Below the pieces are notes generated by a model, which was given only the letters and a program-made list of their open reading frames with translations, was not told the origin of the DNA and did not search any database. Shown here piece after piece: positions 19,901-27,805 of a DNA stretch of 64,000 nt. Made by a program: the position numbers and the translations under genes. Origin of the DNA: an uncultured Clostridia bacterium (GTDB taxonomy: Bacteria > Bacillota > Clostridia > Lachnospirales > CAG-274); the NCBI GenBank assembly GCA_947589665.1, contig CANQBJ010000003.1:28706-92705 (forward strand), in the 5' to 3' direction. Every line of letters begins with the position of its first letter. Within the stretch, counting starts at the first letter, position 1.

Positions 19901-21239
19901 TGCAGGCGACTCAACAGTTAAGGATTACTCTGCAAAGGGACTTAACAGCGGAGGCAAGATCACAAATTCAGGTTCATGGGGCGAATTTCTGTATAACTTC
20001 TTTGATGACAGATATGTCACTGTAAACAATTACGCAAACGGCGGCAGAAGTACCCGTTCATTTGTAAACGAGGGCAGTCTTGACAAGATACTTGCCAATA
20101 TCAAATCAGGAGATTATCTCTTTATACAGTTTGGTCATAACGACTGCGCAAACGGAAAGGGCTATGATATAGAAAGATTTGTTCCGCTCTACACTCCCGC
20201 AACAAAAGGACAGAGCCCATATCCAACTATTGTACCTGAGGAAAGTATGAAGACACCTACACCCAGCGGTTACAAATATGGCGCTACATATTACGCATGG
20301 GACTGCGGCGCTACATATAAGGGCTTCTTGCAGTACTACATTGACAAGACTCTTGAAAAGGGCGCTATACCTGTTATAGTAACTCCTGTTTCAAGGCTTT
20401 ACTATGAAAACGGAAAGATAAAACATCACCATGACGCAGATGCTACGGACAATCCTGCAACAATGGATTACCTTACAAGCGGAGACGCATATGTAACAGC
20501 CTGCAAGGAAATCTATGAGGCAAATAAGGACAAGGGTGTTCTTTTCCTTGACGCTTTCAACTTAACCAAGAGCCTTTATGAAAAGGCATATGCAGACTGC
20601 GGCAGCGATGCATACGGCACTGCTATAATGGGCGTCGGCGATAAGACCCACAGCAACAAGACAGGCGGTGTTATTCAGGCAGGTCTTGTAGCTAAATGGA
20701 TACAGGAGGCAGGTATTTCCATTTCAAAGTATGTTGTTCAGCCCGAAACTGCTTATGGCGAAAATGATACACATGAATTTATATTTACTATAAGAAATAA
20801 GAAATTTACTGCAAAGGACAATGACTATAACGAAAACTCATACTGGACAGAGTATGGTCAGCAGCTTTTTGATGAGATCGGAGAAGCAGCAGCCAATAAT
20901 AAGCCGCCTGTAACAACAGATTCTGATATAAAGGTAGAGGCATCAGGCAACAGTCTTACTTTTGTTTCAGGTGTAGACAGTGTAGATTACAAGGAAGCAG
21001 GTTTTATATTTAAGGCAAATGGCAAGGAATATACTCATTCAACCAATATAGTTTACACTTCTATAAAGGGTTCTACAGTAAAGCCTTCAGACATTGGAAA
21101 GACTTATGAATATGCCTTTACAATTAATGATATTCCGGCTGCCGATACTCAGATAGAGGCAACACCTTATGTTGTGACTTTGAGTGGAGAAAAGATACTT
21201 TCCGATACTAAGACATTCAGTCTCAGTACAGTACAGTAA
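16965..21239 (+). CDS. Secreted pectin methylesterase (CE8) fused to SGNH/rhamnogalacturonan acetylesterase-like (CE12) domain
   Basis: 1424 residues. A signal peptide (about 1-33, ending SVFA) is followed by about 430 residues of beta-rich and Ig/carboxypeptidase-regulatory-like modules. The pectinesterase right-handed helix runs from about 470 to 850: VGADKPYKTVQAAVDAV at its start, GSQDTLYTS near 657, TDFICGTGDV near 682 and FGRMWGD later, so the catalytic Asp pair and Arg are kept. An SGNH esterase follows (about 975-1255): AGDSTV with the Ser, GGRST, GHND and the DKTH Asp-His, as in rhamnogalacturonan acetylesterases. A C-terminal beta module closes the protein. It would strip methyl and acetyl groups from pectin outside the cell. 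No SLH or dockerin is visible, so anchoring is unclear. It has its own promoter and a divergent MerR gene, and a 50-codon ORF follows. Confidence 0.93.
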   Translation: MSKKISRRLTAIISMLLSVIMVLSSGSFTSVFAEPLTQGKWTVENTGSDGVASFEGLDLKYYSKGTDITAGASGGMDYVRSSNSNGKAANGIVTTDDAKCSYVEFIPTVDGTLKAFIGNAPTKQGFVSVTAPDGTQTCISGTAGFYPCGPDNIDLPGFKLTQEAKWATIEMEVLADYKYYITVTGSKMLFYSPEFTPYVDVKGSINDAYNLSEYKIKFTNLTTGEAKEATVNGKSYSITLKPGYEYSASLSGEMAIEYSITADTRRVKVEAGGPQTADLTIGESVSYAISGTISGMAGDIPADTKLTFVPKDTSFENVIADIDKAAKTYSARLAADVEYSLVLDGAYDYELAEAITVNQSTADALTKNVVLKAVPVYNVSGKFLGLTQTRGEYETLNVNPSAVSFKNIDDGYTYNGVVANAGYTVSLRDGSYEASITSDSYSTSTHVTVKGGAVTRDLLLKDESPKSVPYADTLYVGADKPYKTVQAAVDAVTAMTRTAGQRVTIKIDPGTYREQVVISVPDITLSSNGGNRDNTKITWYYGIGYKYYSAVGSVYSPYADYDKFTKGDVVSYWGAAVMPQAGATGFRAENICFENSFNKYMTDEEIADGVEINGRESITVIRNEATDVGTKAATERAAALVNYADQVEFKDCSFLGSQDTLYTSNRSAFRLYFKNCYIEGQTDFICGTGDVIFDGCELNFCGYKSGASAGYLTANSCAEKDMAAAGYIFRGCYVSYGSKDVTPGYFGRMWGDSAKVAFIDTQLQKPEMIVPAGWGEMGNVKPDSPDVTLVEYNTTYNGEKIDTTGRVNGVKDTLDKNAYSVDSVFIAKGWTPAYYTAAAADAPELKSGPTFTSNGDLNTPNPGETVTLVYELGDKWAADDASLISWYAVDEGFDDSSLDNLLKSATLLKTSSAVSSREIQIPMECAGKYLMAVITPMTTAGIQGKPAFYIEKTKAVSNTWSDPDNQGSIAPGSGINIYLAGDSTVKDYSAKGLNSGGKITNSGSWGEFLYNFFDDRYVTVNNYANGGRSTRSFVNEGSLDKILANIKSGDYLFIQFGHNDCANGKGYDIERFVPLYTPATKGQSPYPTIVPEESMKTPTPSGYKYGATYYAWDCGATYKGFLQYYIDKTLEKGAIPVIVTPVSRLYYENGKIKHHHDADATDNPATMDYLTSGDAYVTACKEIYEANKDKGVLFLDAFNLTKSLYEKAYADCGSDAYGTAIMGVGDKTHSNKTGGVIQAGLVAKWIQEAGISISKYVVQPETAYGENDTHEFIFTIRNKKFTAKDNDYNENSYWTEYGQQLFDEIGEAAANNKPPVTTDSDIKVEASGNSLTFVSGVDSVDYKEAGFIFKANGKEYTHSTNIVYTSIKGSTVKPSDIGKTYEYAFTINDIPAADTQIEATPYVVTLSGEKILSDTKTFSLSTVQ

Positions 21240-21251
21240 GGAGGCGGTATG

Positions 21252-21404
21252 ATGAAGAATTATATTAAACCTGAAATGACAATTTCATTATTCAAAGTTG
21301 AAAATATTATTACTGCAAGCGGTACTGTTCAGAGCCAACTTATCAACAAGGGCGAAAACGGTGAGCCTATGTCAGACAGCTTCAATTCAATGTTTGGCAA
21401 TTAG
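21252..21404 (+). CDS. Small ORF of 50 residues downstream of the pectin esterase
   Basis: The frame begins MKNYIKPEMTISLFKVENI and ends NSMFGN. GGAGGCGG, starting at the esterase stop codon, lies 7 bases before ATG 21252 (an ATG 3 bases upstream is also possible). The pattern of a basic K-x-Y-x-K-P-E-M opening, an F-x-x-E-N/D-I-I-T-x-S core and a variable tail recurs in short clostridial proteins I have seen, but I know no function. It is 12 bases after the esterase stop and before its terminator, so it is in the same transcript. It has no cysteines and no signal peptide. Confidence 0.6.
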   Translation: MKNYIKPEMTISLFKVENIITASGTVQSQLINKGENGEPMSDSFNSMFGN

Positions 21405-21432
21405 TTTTGTTTTCAAATCTTTGACATAAAAA

Positions 21433-21467
21433 GACAGCCGACTGTAAAATCAGTCGGCTGTATTTTA
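21433..21467 (+). terminator. Terminator after the esterase/small-ORF unit
   Basis: Eleven-base perfect arms (ACAGCCGACTG at 21434-21444 and its complement at 21451-21461) enclose a six-base loop, followed by a weak ATTTTAT tail. Confidence 0.8.
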
Positions 21468-21545
21468 TGATATATTGATATTTATTACCGAAAGTGAAAT
21501 ATATCCCTTGATAGGACTAAGTTAGACGAGCAAATATATTTGCTA

Positions 21546-22613
21546 TTACTCAACCTTTGTTGTCCAGCCCATATCGTCCTTTATTTTACCCCACTGTATA
21601 CCTGTAAGGGTATCATAAAGTCTCTGAGTTACTTCACCAATTTTGCCGTCGTTTATAACGCATACGTCGTCTTCATAACGAAGCTCACCTACGGGAGATA
21701 TAACAGCGGCTGTACCTGTACCAAATACTTCCTCAAGCTTGCCGTCCCTGGATGCTTTGATAATATCAACTATGGCAAGTCTGTCCTCTGATACCTTATA
21801 GCCCCATTTTTTAAGAAGTTCTATACAGGACATTCTTGTAATACCGGGAAGTACTGTTCCGACTGTAGGCGCTGTATATATAGTTCCGTCGATCTTAAAG
21901 AAACAGTTCATTGAACCTACTTCTTCAACATACTTTCTCTCAACGCCGTCAAGCCATAATACCTGCTCATAGCCTAAGTCATGACCCTTGACCTGTGCGG
22001 CAAGTGAAGCGGCATAGTTGCCTCCGCACTTTGTAAAGCCTGTTAAACCAGGAGCGGCTCTTACATATTCGTCCTCTACATATATCTTTACGGGATTGAT
22101 ACCTGTTGAATAGTATGCTCCTACAGGTGATGCAATAATAAAGAATGTATAGGTAGCGGAAGGGCGAACACCAAGGTGAGGCTCTGTAGCAATGACAAAT
22201 GGTCTTAAATAAAGAGATGTACCCTCGGCAGACGGTACCCAGTCCTTTTCTACAGAAACAAGAGCCTTACAAGCCTGTACAAAATCCTCAACAGGTAAAG
22301 CGGGAATACACATTCTCTTATTGGTATTCTGCATTCTTGCGGCATTCTTTTCAGGTCTGAAAAGCTGAATATCGCCGTTAGGTGTTCTGTAAGCCTTTAA
22401 TCCCTCAAAGGATTCCTGAGCATAGTGTAGCACCATAGCGGCAGGGTCAAGAGAAATAGGTCCATAAGGTACTATTCTGGCATCATGCCAGCCCTTGCCC
22501 TCAGTATAGTCCATAGCAAACATATTATCTGTGTAGTAAATGCCAAAGCCGAGATTATTCTGATCAGGCTTTACCTTTGGGTTCTTTGATAGATCGTATT
22601 TAATATCGAGCAT
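21546..22613 (-). CDS. ilvE: Branched-chain amino acid aminotransferase
   Basis: About 355 residues, a fold-type IV PLP enzyme that transaminates 2-keto acids to Val, Leu and Ile. The PLP lysine is in FTKCGGNYAASLAAQ; RPFVIATEPHLGVRPS and the EEVFGTGTAAVISPVG block are typical of the long bacterial/eukaryotic-like BCAT form. ATG 22613 is favoured because AGAAGG lies 6 bases before it, touching the alternative ATG 22619. It has its own promoter and stands downstream of gltX without an operon link. Confidence 0.95.
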   Translation of the reverse strand: MLDIKYDLSKNPKVKPDQNNLGFGIYYTDNMFAMDYTEGKGWHDARIVPYGPISLDPAAMVLHYAQESFEGLKAYRTPNGDIQLFRPEKNAARMQNTNKRMCIPALPVEDFVQACKALVSVEKDWVPSAEGTSLYLRPFVIATEPHLGVRPSATYTFFIIASPVGAYYSTGINPVKIYVEDEYVRAAPGLTGFTKCGGNYAASLAAQVKGHDLGYEQVLWLDGVERKYVEEVGSMNCFFKIDGTIYTAPTVGTVLPGITRMSCIELLKKWGYKVSEDRLAIVDIIKASRDGKLEEVFGTGTAAVISPVGELRYEDDVCVINDGKIGEVTQRLYDTLTGIQWGKIKDDMGWTTKVE

Positions 22614-22650
22614 TTTCATCCTTCTTTCTTATAGAAAATTGTATAAATTA

Positions 22651-22679
22651 AGTATAAGTCTTTTTAACTTAAATTTCAA
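22651..22679 (-). promoter_or_regulatory. Promoter of ilvE
   Basis: On the minus strand TTGAAA (22679-22674) and TATACT (22656-22651) are separated by 17 bases. Confidence 0.6.
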
Positions 22680-22705
22680 TAGCTATTTGTGAATATTTAT
22701 TAAAT

Positions 22706-24145
22706 TTATTCAGAAAGTAGTTCTATTCCCTTATTTATTCTGGCAATAGTGTCTTCTTTCCCCAAAAGCTCTGCAAGCTCACTTGCGCCACAGGGAGATG
22801 TAGGTTCTCCCGAAAGGGCAGTCCTTACAGGCCAGAACATCTGACCGTTCTTTATACCCATTTCCTGTATCACGGTGAGCATAGAGTTGTATATGGTGTC
22901 GTTGTCCCACTGTGTAATATTTTCAAGTACGGGGAGTATTTTTTTGAGATGTTCAAGACACATTTCCTTAGTTGTCTTCATTTTCTTGTGTACATAAAGG
23001 TCCGTAGAGTATTCCGGAAGTTTATCTATAAAATCGACCATATCTGCTATATCCTTTGAAGTACCTATTCTGGACTGTACATAGCCTGCAACCTTTTTCA
23101 GATCGATATCGTCTCTTTTTATGGCTGATTTAAGCTCAGACTCTGCCCAGGTATAAAAGCTTTCGGCATCCATCTTCTTGATGTATTCGCCGTTCATCCA
23201 TGTCAGCTTGTCTATATCAAATATAGAAGGGGATTTGGAAAGTCCCTTTACATCAAATTCTTTTATAAGCTCATCCATAGTAAATATTTCCTGATTGACA
23301 GAAGGAGACCAACCGAGAAGGGCAATATAATTTACTATAGCCTCAGGAAGATACCCCTTTGCAATGAGGTCCTGGAAGGATGCATCACCATTTCTCTTTG
23401 AAAGCTTATTGTGTTTGTCCTTCATAACGGCAGGCAGATGTACATAGGTGGGTATCTCCCAGCCAAACGCCTCATAGAGAAGATTGTACTTGGGAGTGGA
23501 AGAAAGATATTCCGCGCCTCTGACAACGTGAGTTATATTCATTTTGTGGTCGTCTATCACATTGGCAAAATTATAGGTGGGAAATCCGTCAGTTTTAATT
23601 AATATCTGATCCTCCATTTCCTCGTTTTCCACTGTGATATCACCGTATACAACATCGTGGAAGGTAGTTGTGCCCTCCTTTATTTTCTGCCTTATGACAT
23701 ATGGCACACCATTTCTGAGGTTTTCTTCTATTTCCTCCTTGGAAAGTGAAAGGCAGTGCCTGTCGTACTTGGCTACGGCCTCGTGGCTTGTTTCTACCTT
23801 AAGGGAATCAAGTCTTTCCTTGGTACAGAAGCAATAGTATGCCTCGCCCTTATCTATAAGCTGCTTTGCATAGTCTATATAATCGTTCTTTCTTTCGCTC
23901 TGTACATATGGGCCATAGGGACCGCCTATGTCGGGACCCTCATCGTGAGGCATATGCGCCATTTCAAGGGTCTTGTATATAACATCAGTGGCGCCCTCTA
24001 CATATCTTTCTCTGTCGGTATCTTCAATTCTCAGTATGAATTTGCCGCCCTGTGACTTGGCTATAAGAAATTCATACAGAGCCGTCCTCAGATTTCCTAT
24101 ATGCATATAGCCTGTGGGACTTGGCGCAAATCTGGTTCTAATCAT
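22706..24145 (-). CDS. gltX: Glutamyl-tRNA synthetase
   Basis: 479-residue class I synthetase. HIGH-type [13 protein letters not shown] at about 8-20, the KLSKRNGD (KMSKS) loop near 250, and a C-terminal anticodon-binding domain. In organisms with GatCAB it may also mischarge tRNA-Gln for amidation, and gatCAB is present at 49-52.5 kb. ACAGGAGG precedes the start. It is the third gene of a minus-strand run behind the SGNH-like and small membrane-protein genes (12- and 21-base gaps), so it is probably transcribed from the promoter at 25.8 kb. Confidence 0.96.
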   Translation of the reverse strand: MIRTRFAPSPTGYMHIGNLRTALYEFLIAKSQGGKFILRIEDTDRERYVEGATDVIYKTLEMAHMPHDEGPDIGGPYGPYVQSERKNDYIDYAKQLIDKGEAYYCFCTKERLDSLKVETSHEAVAKYDRHCLSLSKEEIEENLRNGVPYVIRQKIKEGTTTFHDVVYGDITVENEEMEDQILIKTDGFPTYNFANVIDDHKMNITHVVRGAEYLSSTPKYNLLYEAFGWEIPTYVHLPAVMKDKHNKLSKRNGDASFQDLIAKGYLPEAIVNYIALLGWSPSVNQEIFTMDELIKEFDVKGLSKSPSIFDIDKLTWMNGEYIKKMDAESFYTWAESELKSAIKRDDIDLKKVAGYVQSRIGTSKDIADMVDFIDKLPEYSTDLYVHKKMKTTKEMCLEHLKKILPVLENITQWDNDTIYNSMLTVIQEMGIKNGQMFWPVRTALSGEPTSPCGASELAELLGKEDTIARINKGIELLSE

Positions 24146-24166
24146 TGTAATTTCCTCCTGTAACCC

Positions 24167-24586
24167 TTATTCGCTTTTAACTAAGCTTTCCAGCTTGGAA
24201 TTTGCTATGGTAAATTTATTCTGTATATCCTGATAAGATTTTTCCGTAACTATACCCTTTACATATTTATTTCCAAGCATATCAGCTGTATCTGTCAGCA
24301 TAGCAAGGGAAATATTCACCTTTGTCCTGACATTATCATACTTATCGATGTTTTCGATGTAGTCGTTGAGATATGTCATTTCTTCGTCAGTAGCTTTTGA
24401 CAGGGAATATGCCTCCCGACACAGTTCAACAGAATAGTCGATATATTCCGCGATCTCATCATTGTTGCTTGCCAAAGACTCTTTGTTGGCTTTTATGTTA
24501 ATGGCAGCAAATATTAGGGCAACCGCTGTAATAAAGATAAGCACTGCCATAATTATATAAGCCGTAAAGCCATATCTGTTTTTCAT
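24167..24586 (-). CDS. Membrane-anchored hypothetical protein
   Basis: 139 residues. One N-terminal hydrophobic helix (about 8-29, AYIIMAVLIFITAVALIFAAI) is followed by a helical, mostly charged outer domain rich in E, K and N. No family recognised. It sits 12 bases after the SGNH-like gene and 21 bases before gltX, so it is a middle gene of that transcript. It could be a partner of the upstream membrane-anchored SGNH-like protein. Confidence 0.6.
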   Translation of the reverse strand: MKNRYGFTAYIIMAVLIFITAVALIFAAINIKANKESLASNNDEIAEYIDYSVELCREAYSLSKATDEEMTYLNDYIENIDKYDNVRTKVNISLAMLTDTADMLGNKYVKGIVTEKSYQDIQNKFTIANSKLESLVKSE

Positions 24587-24598
24587 ACCGTATCTCTC

Positions 24599-25690
24599 CT
24601 ATTCATTTTCGCTTTCTTCATCAAAATAACCCAGATTATTGAGTTTATCAAATACTTTATTTCCGACTATCTCAGCGCCCTGTTTACTGAAGCCCTTGCC
24701 GTTAAGCACAAAGTTTGCAGGTATATTGCCCTTGGCAATACTTGCTTTATCCTCTTCGTTGATAGTAACCTCATATTCCACAACGGCATCGTTATAGAGA
24801 TAGCTGTAAAGGTCAAGAAATTTAATGCCAAAGGCTGCTGACAGATCGGAATTGATCTTCTTTATCTTTTCCACATTGCCTACTATCGGTCCTATAACAA
24901 GGAATTTATCGGTGTCTAAAAACTCTGTCATTCTTTTATATATTTCTATTGTTTTTGCATCATCGACAAAATTATTTGTATTTCCTATAAATAATACTGT
25001 AATGTCATTTTTTCTCAATTCCATAGCCTTTGTAATAACAGGTGTAGGCTCAAGTATTATATCTTCAAAGCCGCTTGCAAGTCTTGTAAATTTATATGTG
25101 CCGTAGAACTGAGAAAGGATGCCCTCAATACCATCTATTTTACAGGGATTAAAGCCTGAGTTTTTATCAAAATCTATTTTCGGTTCATAACCGTATGAAT
25201 TTGATACGGATATTTCCCTGTAGTCAACCTTGGCAGGAATATCAAAGGGAAGCACATAAAGAGGCGCTCCTCCCTGACGAGCGGCAATATCCTCTATCGT
25301 TCCCTGATTTACTCCCAGATTATAGCATATCCTTACTGCATTTTTGGAGAGGTATGCCACATATGACGGAGTGGAATAGTCTGCAGCTATGGTATAGGAA
25401 TCACCCCAGCATGATATGGGCGTAGGCTCATCAGGGTCTGACGGCGTATTTTCCATATTAGGTGTCCTTACCTCTCCGTACACGTTCTTGCTGAAATCAC
25501 TATCATGGGCAAATTCAGTATAATCATTTGGGGTGATAGCCTCCGGAAGAGGCTCCTTAAATATAAACTTAAATATACAGAGTACTATAACTGCCGCAAA
25601 AAGTATTATAACTATCACAGCTATTATTCTTTCAGGCAAATTTACGGCTTCATTATACTCATTTTTATTATTCTTACCAGATTTAAACAT
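24599..25690 (-). CDS. Membrane-anchored SGNH/GDSL-like protein with altered catalytic His region
   Basis: 363 residues. One membrane helix at about 21-45; a linker; then SCWGDSYT with the GDS-type Ser98; a FIGNTNN block near 235 that stands for the usual GxND; and a C-terminal LNGKGFSKQGAEIVGNKVFDKL where active SGNH enzymes carry DxxHxxxxG. The Asp and His of that block are missing, so either another residue serves or the enzyme is inactive. Location would be outside the membrane, perhaps acting on cell-wall or glycan esters. It heads a unit with 24167-24586 and gltX, and its leader can fold into a three-way junction. Confidence 0.65.
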   Translation of the reverse strand: MFKSGKNNKNEYNEAVNLPERIIAVIVIILFAAVIVLCIFKFIFKEPLPEAITPNDYTEFAHDSDFSKNVYGEVRTPNMENTPSDPDEPTPISCWGDSYTIAADYSTPSYVAYLSKNAVRICYNLGVNQGTIEDIAARQGGAPLYVLPFDIPAKVDYREISVSNSYGYEPKIDFDKNSGFNPCKIDGIEGILSQFYGTYKFTRLASGFEDIILEPTPVITKAMELRKNDITVLFIGNTNNFVDDAKTIEIYKRMTEFLDTDKFLVIGPIVGNVEKIKKINSDLSAAFGIKFLDLYSYLYNDAVVEYEVTINEEDKASIAKGNIPANFVLNGKGFSKQGAEIVGNKVFDKLNNLGYFDEESENE

Positions 25691-25720
25691 ACAGCAACCT
25701 CACTTTAGTCATAGATATTA

Positions 25721-25779
25721 AACCGATATGCTTTTACAGGGCTTTTCTCCGCTGTAGAAGAACATATTGTCCATCGGTT
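25721..25779 (-). promoter_or_regulatory. Candidate structured leader RNA (three-way junction)
   Basis: On the minus strand AACCGAT (25779-25773) pairs with ATCGGTT (25727-25721), enclosing two smaller helices, GGACA/TGTTC and CTACAG/CTGTA. The 59-base fold begins within about 10 bases of the predicted transcription start and ends about 30 bases before the start codon of the SGNH-like gene. I cannot match it to a known riboswitch. No T-run follows, so control, if any, would be on translation or stability. Confidence 0.4.
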
Positions 25780-25793
25780 AAGTCATTATACAT

Positions 25794-25822
25794 ATTTTAC
25801 AACAAATAGCCCTGAATGTCAA
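25794..25822 (-). promoter_or_regulatory. Promoter of the SGNH-like/gltX unit
   Basis: On the minus strand TTGACA (25822-25817) and TAAAAT (25799-25794) are separated by 17 bases, followed by a second TATAAT-like box. Confidence 0.7.
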
Positions 25823-25895
25823 TTTTATAAAAATATTTACATAAAAAAAATTCTGTGATATACTTAATTAAATATTGTTTATACGGAGGGTAAAT

Positions 25896-26810
25896 ATGAC
25901 GGATATAAGCAGGATAACAGATGAGATAAGCAAGGTAGTAATAGGCAAAAGGGATATAATAAAAAATGTTGTTTTAGCTATTGTTGCGGGAGGGCATATA
26001 CTCCTTGAGGACATACCCGGTGTCGGCAAAACAACGCTTGCCCTTGCTTTGTCCAAGACACTGGGTCTTGATTACAACAGAATACAGTTTACACCCGATG
26101 TTATGCCAAGCGATGTTATCGGTTTTAATATGTATAATAGGGAAACAGGTCAATTCGAATATATAAAGGGAGGTGCCGTTTGCAATCTTTTACTGGCGGA
26201 TGAGATAAACAGGACTTCTTCAAAAACTCAGTCGGCTCTTCTGGAGCTTATGGAGGAGGGCAGATATACTGTAGATGGCGATACAAGGGAGCTTCCAAAA
26301 CCATTTATTGTCATAGCTACGCAAAATCCCTTTGGCTCCGCAGGTACTCAGAGGCTGCCACAGTCACAGATAGAGAGGTTTATGATAAGGACCTCTATAG
26401 GCTATCCCGATGCTGAGTCCGAAATTGATATTATGAAGGACGCCAAGGACAACAAATTGGATAAGCTGAATAACATTATTTCAGCCAAAGAGCTTATGGA
26501 CTGCATAAATACAGCCGATAATATATATGTCAAGGATAATATATATAAATTTATCGTAAATATAGTAAATGCCACAAGAAATAATAAATATTTATCATTA
26601 GGTATAAGTCCCAGAGGAAGTATAGCTATTCTGAAAATGGCTAAGGCCTGCGCATTGTACAACGGCAGAGAATTTGTTTCCGCTGACGATGTAATGGATA
26701 TAATCAAGTGTACTGCCTGTCACAGAATAGAACTGAATAACGATGCCCGCGCTGAGGGAATTAGTGAAGAAAAAATTATAGACAGTATTGTAAAAGAAAT
26801 AAGACTTTGA
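25896..26810 (+). CDS. MoxR-family AAA+ ATPase
   Basis: 304 residues. Walker A GVGKTTLALALSK near 41-53, Walker B LLADEINR near 105-112, sensor-1 ATQNPFG near 147, and a C-terminal AAA lid with SPRGSIAILKMAKA. MoxR ATPases act as chaperones that assemble or activate protein complexes, usually with partner genes next to them. Partners are present here: a DUF58 protein and a transglutaminase-like membrane protein follow. GGAGGG precedes ATG 25896; the frame opens a little earlier but without a ribosome site. Confidence 0.93.
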   Translation: MTDISRITDEISKVVIGKRDIIKNVVLAIVAGGHILLEDIPGVGKTTLALALSKTLGLDYNRIQFTPDVMPSDVIGFNMYNRETGQFEYIKGGAVCNLLLADEINRTSSKTQSALLELMEEGRYTVDGDTRELPKPFIVIATQNPFGSAGTQRLPQSQIERFMIRTSIGYPDAESEIDIMKDAKDNKLDKLNNIISAKELMDCINTADNIYVKDNIYKFIVNIVNATRNNKYLSLGISPRGSIAILKMAKACALYNGREFVSADDVMDIIKCTACHRIELNNDARAEGISEEKIIDSIVKEIRL

Positions 26811-26827
26811 TTATAGGAATGATATAG

Positions 26828-27805
26828 ATGCGTGTATTTAAGGTAACAACTTTTGTTATATTACTTTGTCTGCCGGTTTCTGCCGCAGTATATTTTAATG
26901 TGCCTGTCTTATTTAATATAGCGGCAGCTCTTGTTATACTGTTGGCTGCCGATATTATTTTATTTATGGCTTCAAGGGGATGCAGGGCATATGTAATGTC
27001 GGATAAGACAGAATACAGCAAGAAAAATAAGGGGATAATGACCCTTGAGGTGGGGAACAGATGCTTTTATCCCGTAAGCAGGGTCAAGGCTGCAGTTACT
27101 ATAAAAAACAGATTCTATAAGGGCAAGACCAATTATTACGTTTTCCCTTTAGGTATGTTCTGCCGTAAAAAAATAAGAATTCCATTTACAGCCGTTTATA
27201 GCGGAATTTATGATATTCATATAGATAAGCTGGAATACACGGATATGTTCGGGATATTAAAAAAAAGCTTGGAAAGTGACGTTGCATATTCTTTTTTTGT
27301 GCTGCCGAATAATACAGGTAATAATGATATAGATATATTAGGAGCCATAGATACAGACAGTATACCTTCCGATAATGTTTATTCCGCAAACAGTGGTGAT
27401 ATCAGTTCTTTCAGAGAATACAGAGAAGGCGACAGGCTGAACAGTATAAACTGGAAGCTTACTGCCCGCATGGAAAATATATACGTGCGTGAATACGAGA
27501 AGACAAGTATGGATGAGGCTGTTATACTGTTGGATATGTATATTAATACTCTTGATAATGCGCTTGATGAGCTATGGACTATAATGAACGGTAAAACAAA
27601 TTTTTATGTTTTCTGGCTGCCTGCCGGCGCCGAGGAGTTTGAAAACAGATATGTTTCGGATAAAGCGACTGCCGAATATGTATTGACCGATATTTATAAC
27701 TCGGCTCCCGATATGATAAGGGACAGAGGACTGAATGAATATAAAAGACTGTATAAGGGACATGAATTCTTGTATGTGAGCAGCAAAACGGAGTCGGTTC
27801 AATGA
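26828..27805 (+). CDS. DUF58 domain membrane protein
   Basis: 325 residues. Two hydrophobic helices (about 4-25 and 28-47) are followed by an extracellular-like beta region and the DUF58 signature GDISSFREYREGDRLNSINWKLTARMENIYVREYE near 195-230, which includes the D-x-x-R-x-I-x-W core. The C-terminal part resembles a von Willebrand A-like fold. DUF58 proteins nearly always pair with MoxR ATPases. It starts 17 bases after moxR and overlaps the next gene by 4 bases (ATGA). Confidence 0.9.
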   Translation: MRVFKVTTFVILLCLPVSAAVYFNVPVLFNIAAALVILLAADIILFMASRGCRAYVMSDKTEYSKKNKGIMTLEVGNRCFYPVSRVKAAVTIKNRFYKGKTNYYVFPLGMFCRKKIRIPFTAVYSGIYDIHIDKLEYTDMFGILKKSLESDVAYSFFVLPNNTGNNDIDILGAIDTDSIPSDNVYSANSGDISSFREYREGDRLNSINWKLTARMENIYVREYEKTSMDEAVILLDMYINTLDNALDELWTIMNGKTNFYVFWLPAGAEEFENRYVSDKATAEYVLTDIYNSAPDMIRDRGLNEYKRLYKGHEFLYVSSKTESVQ

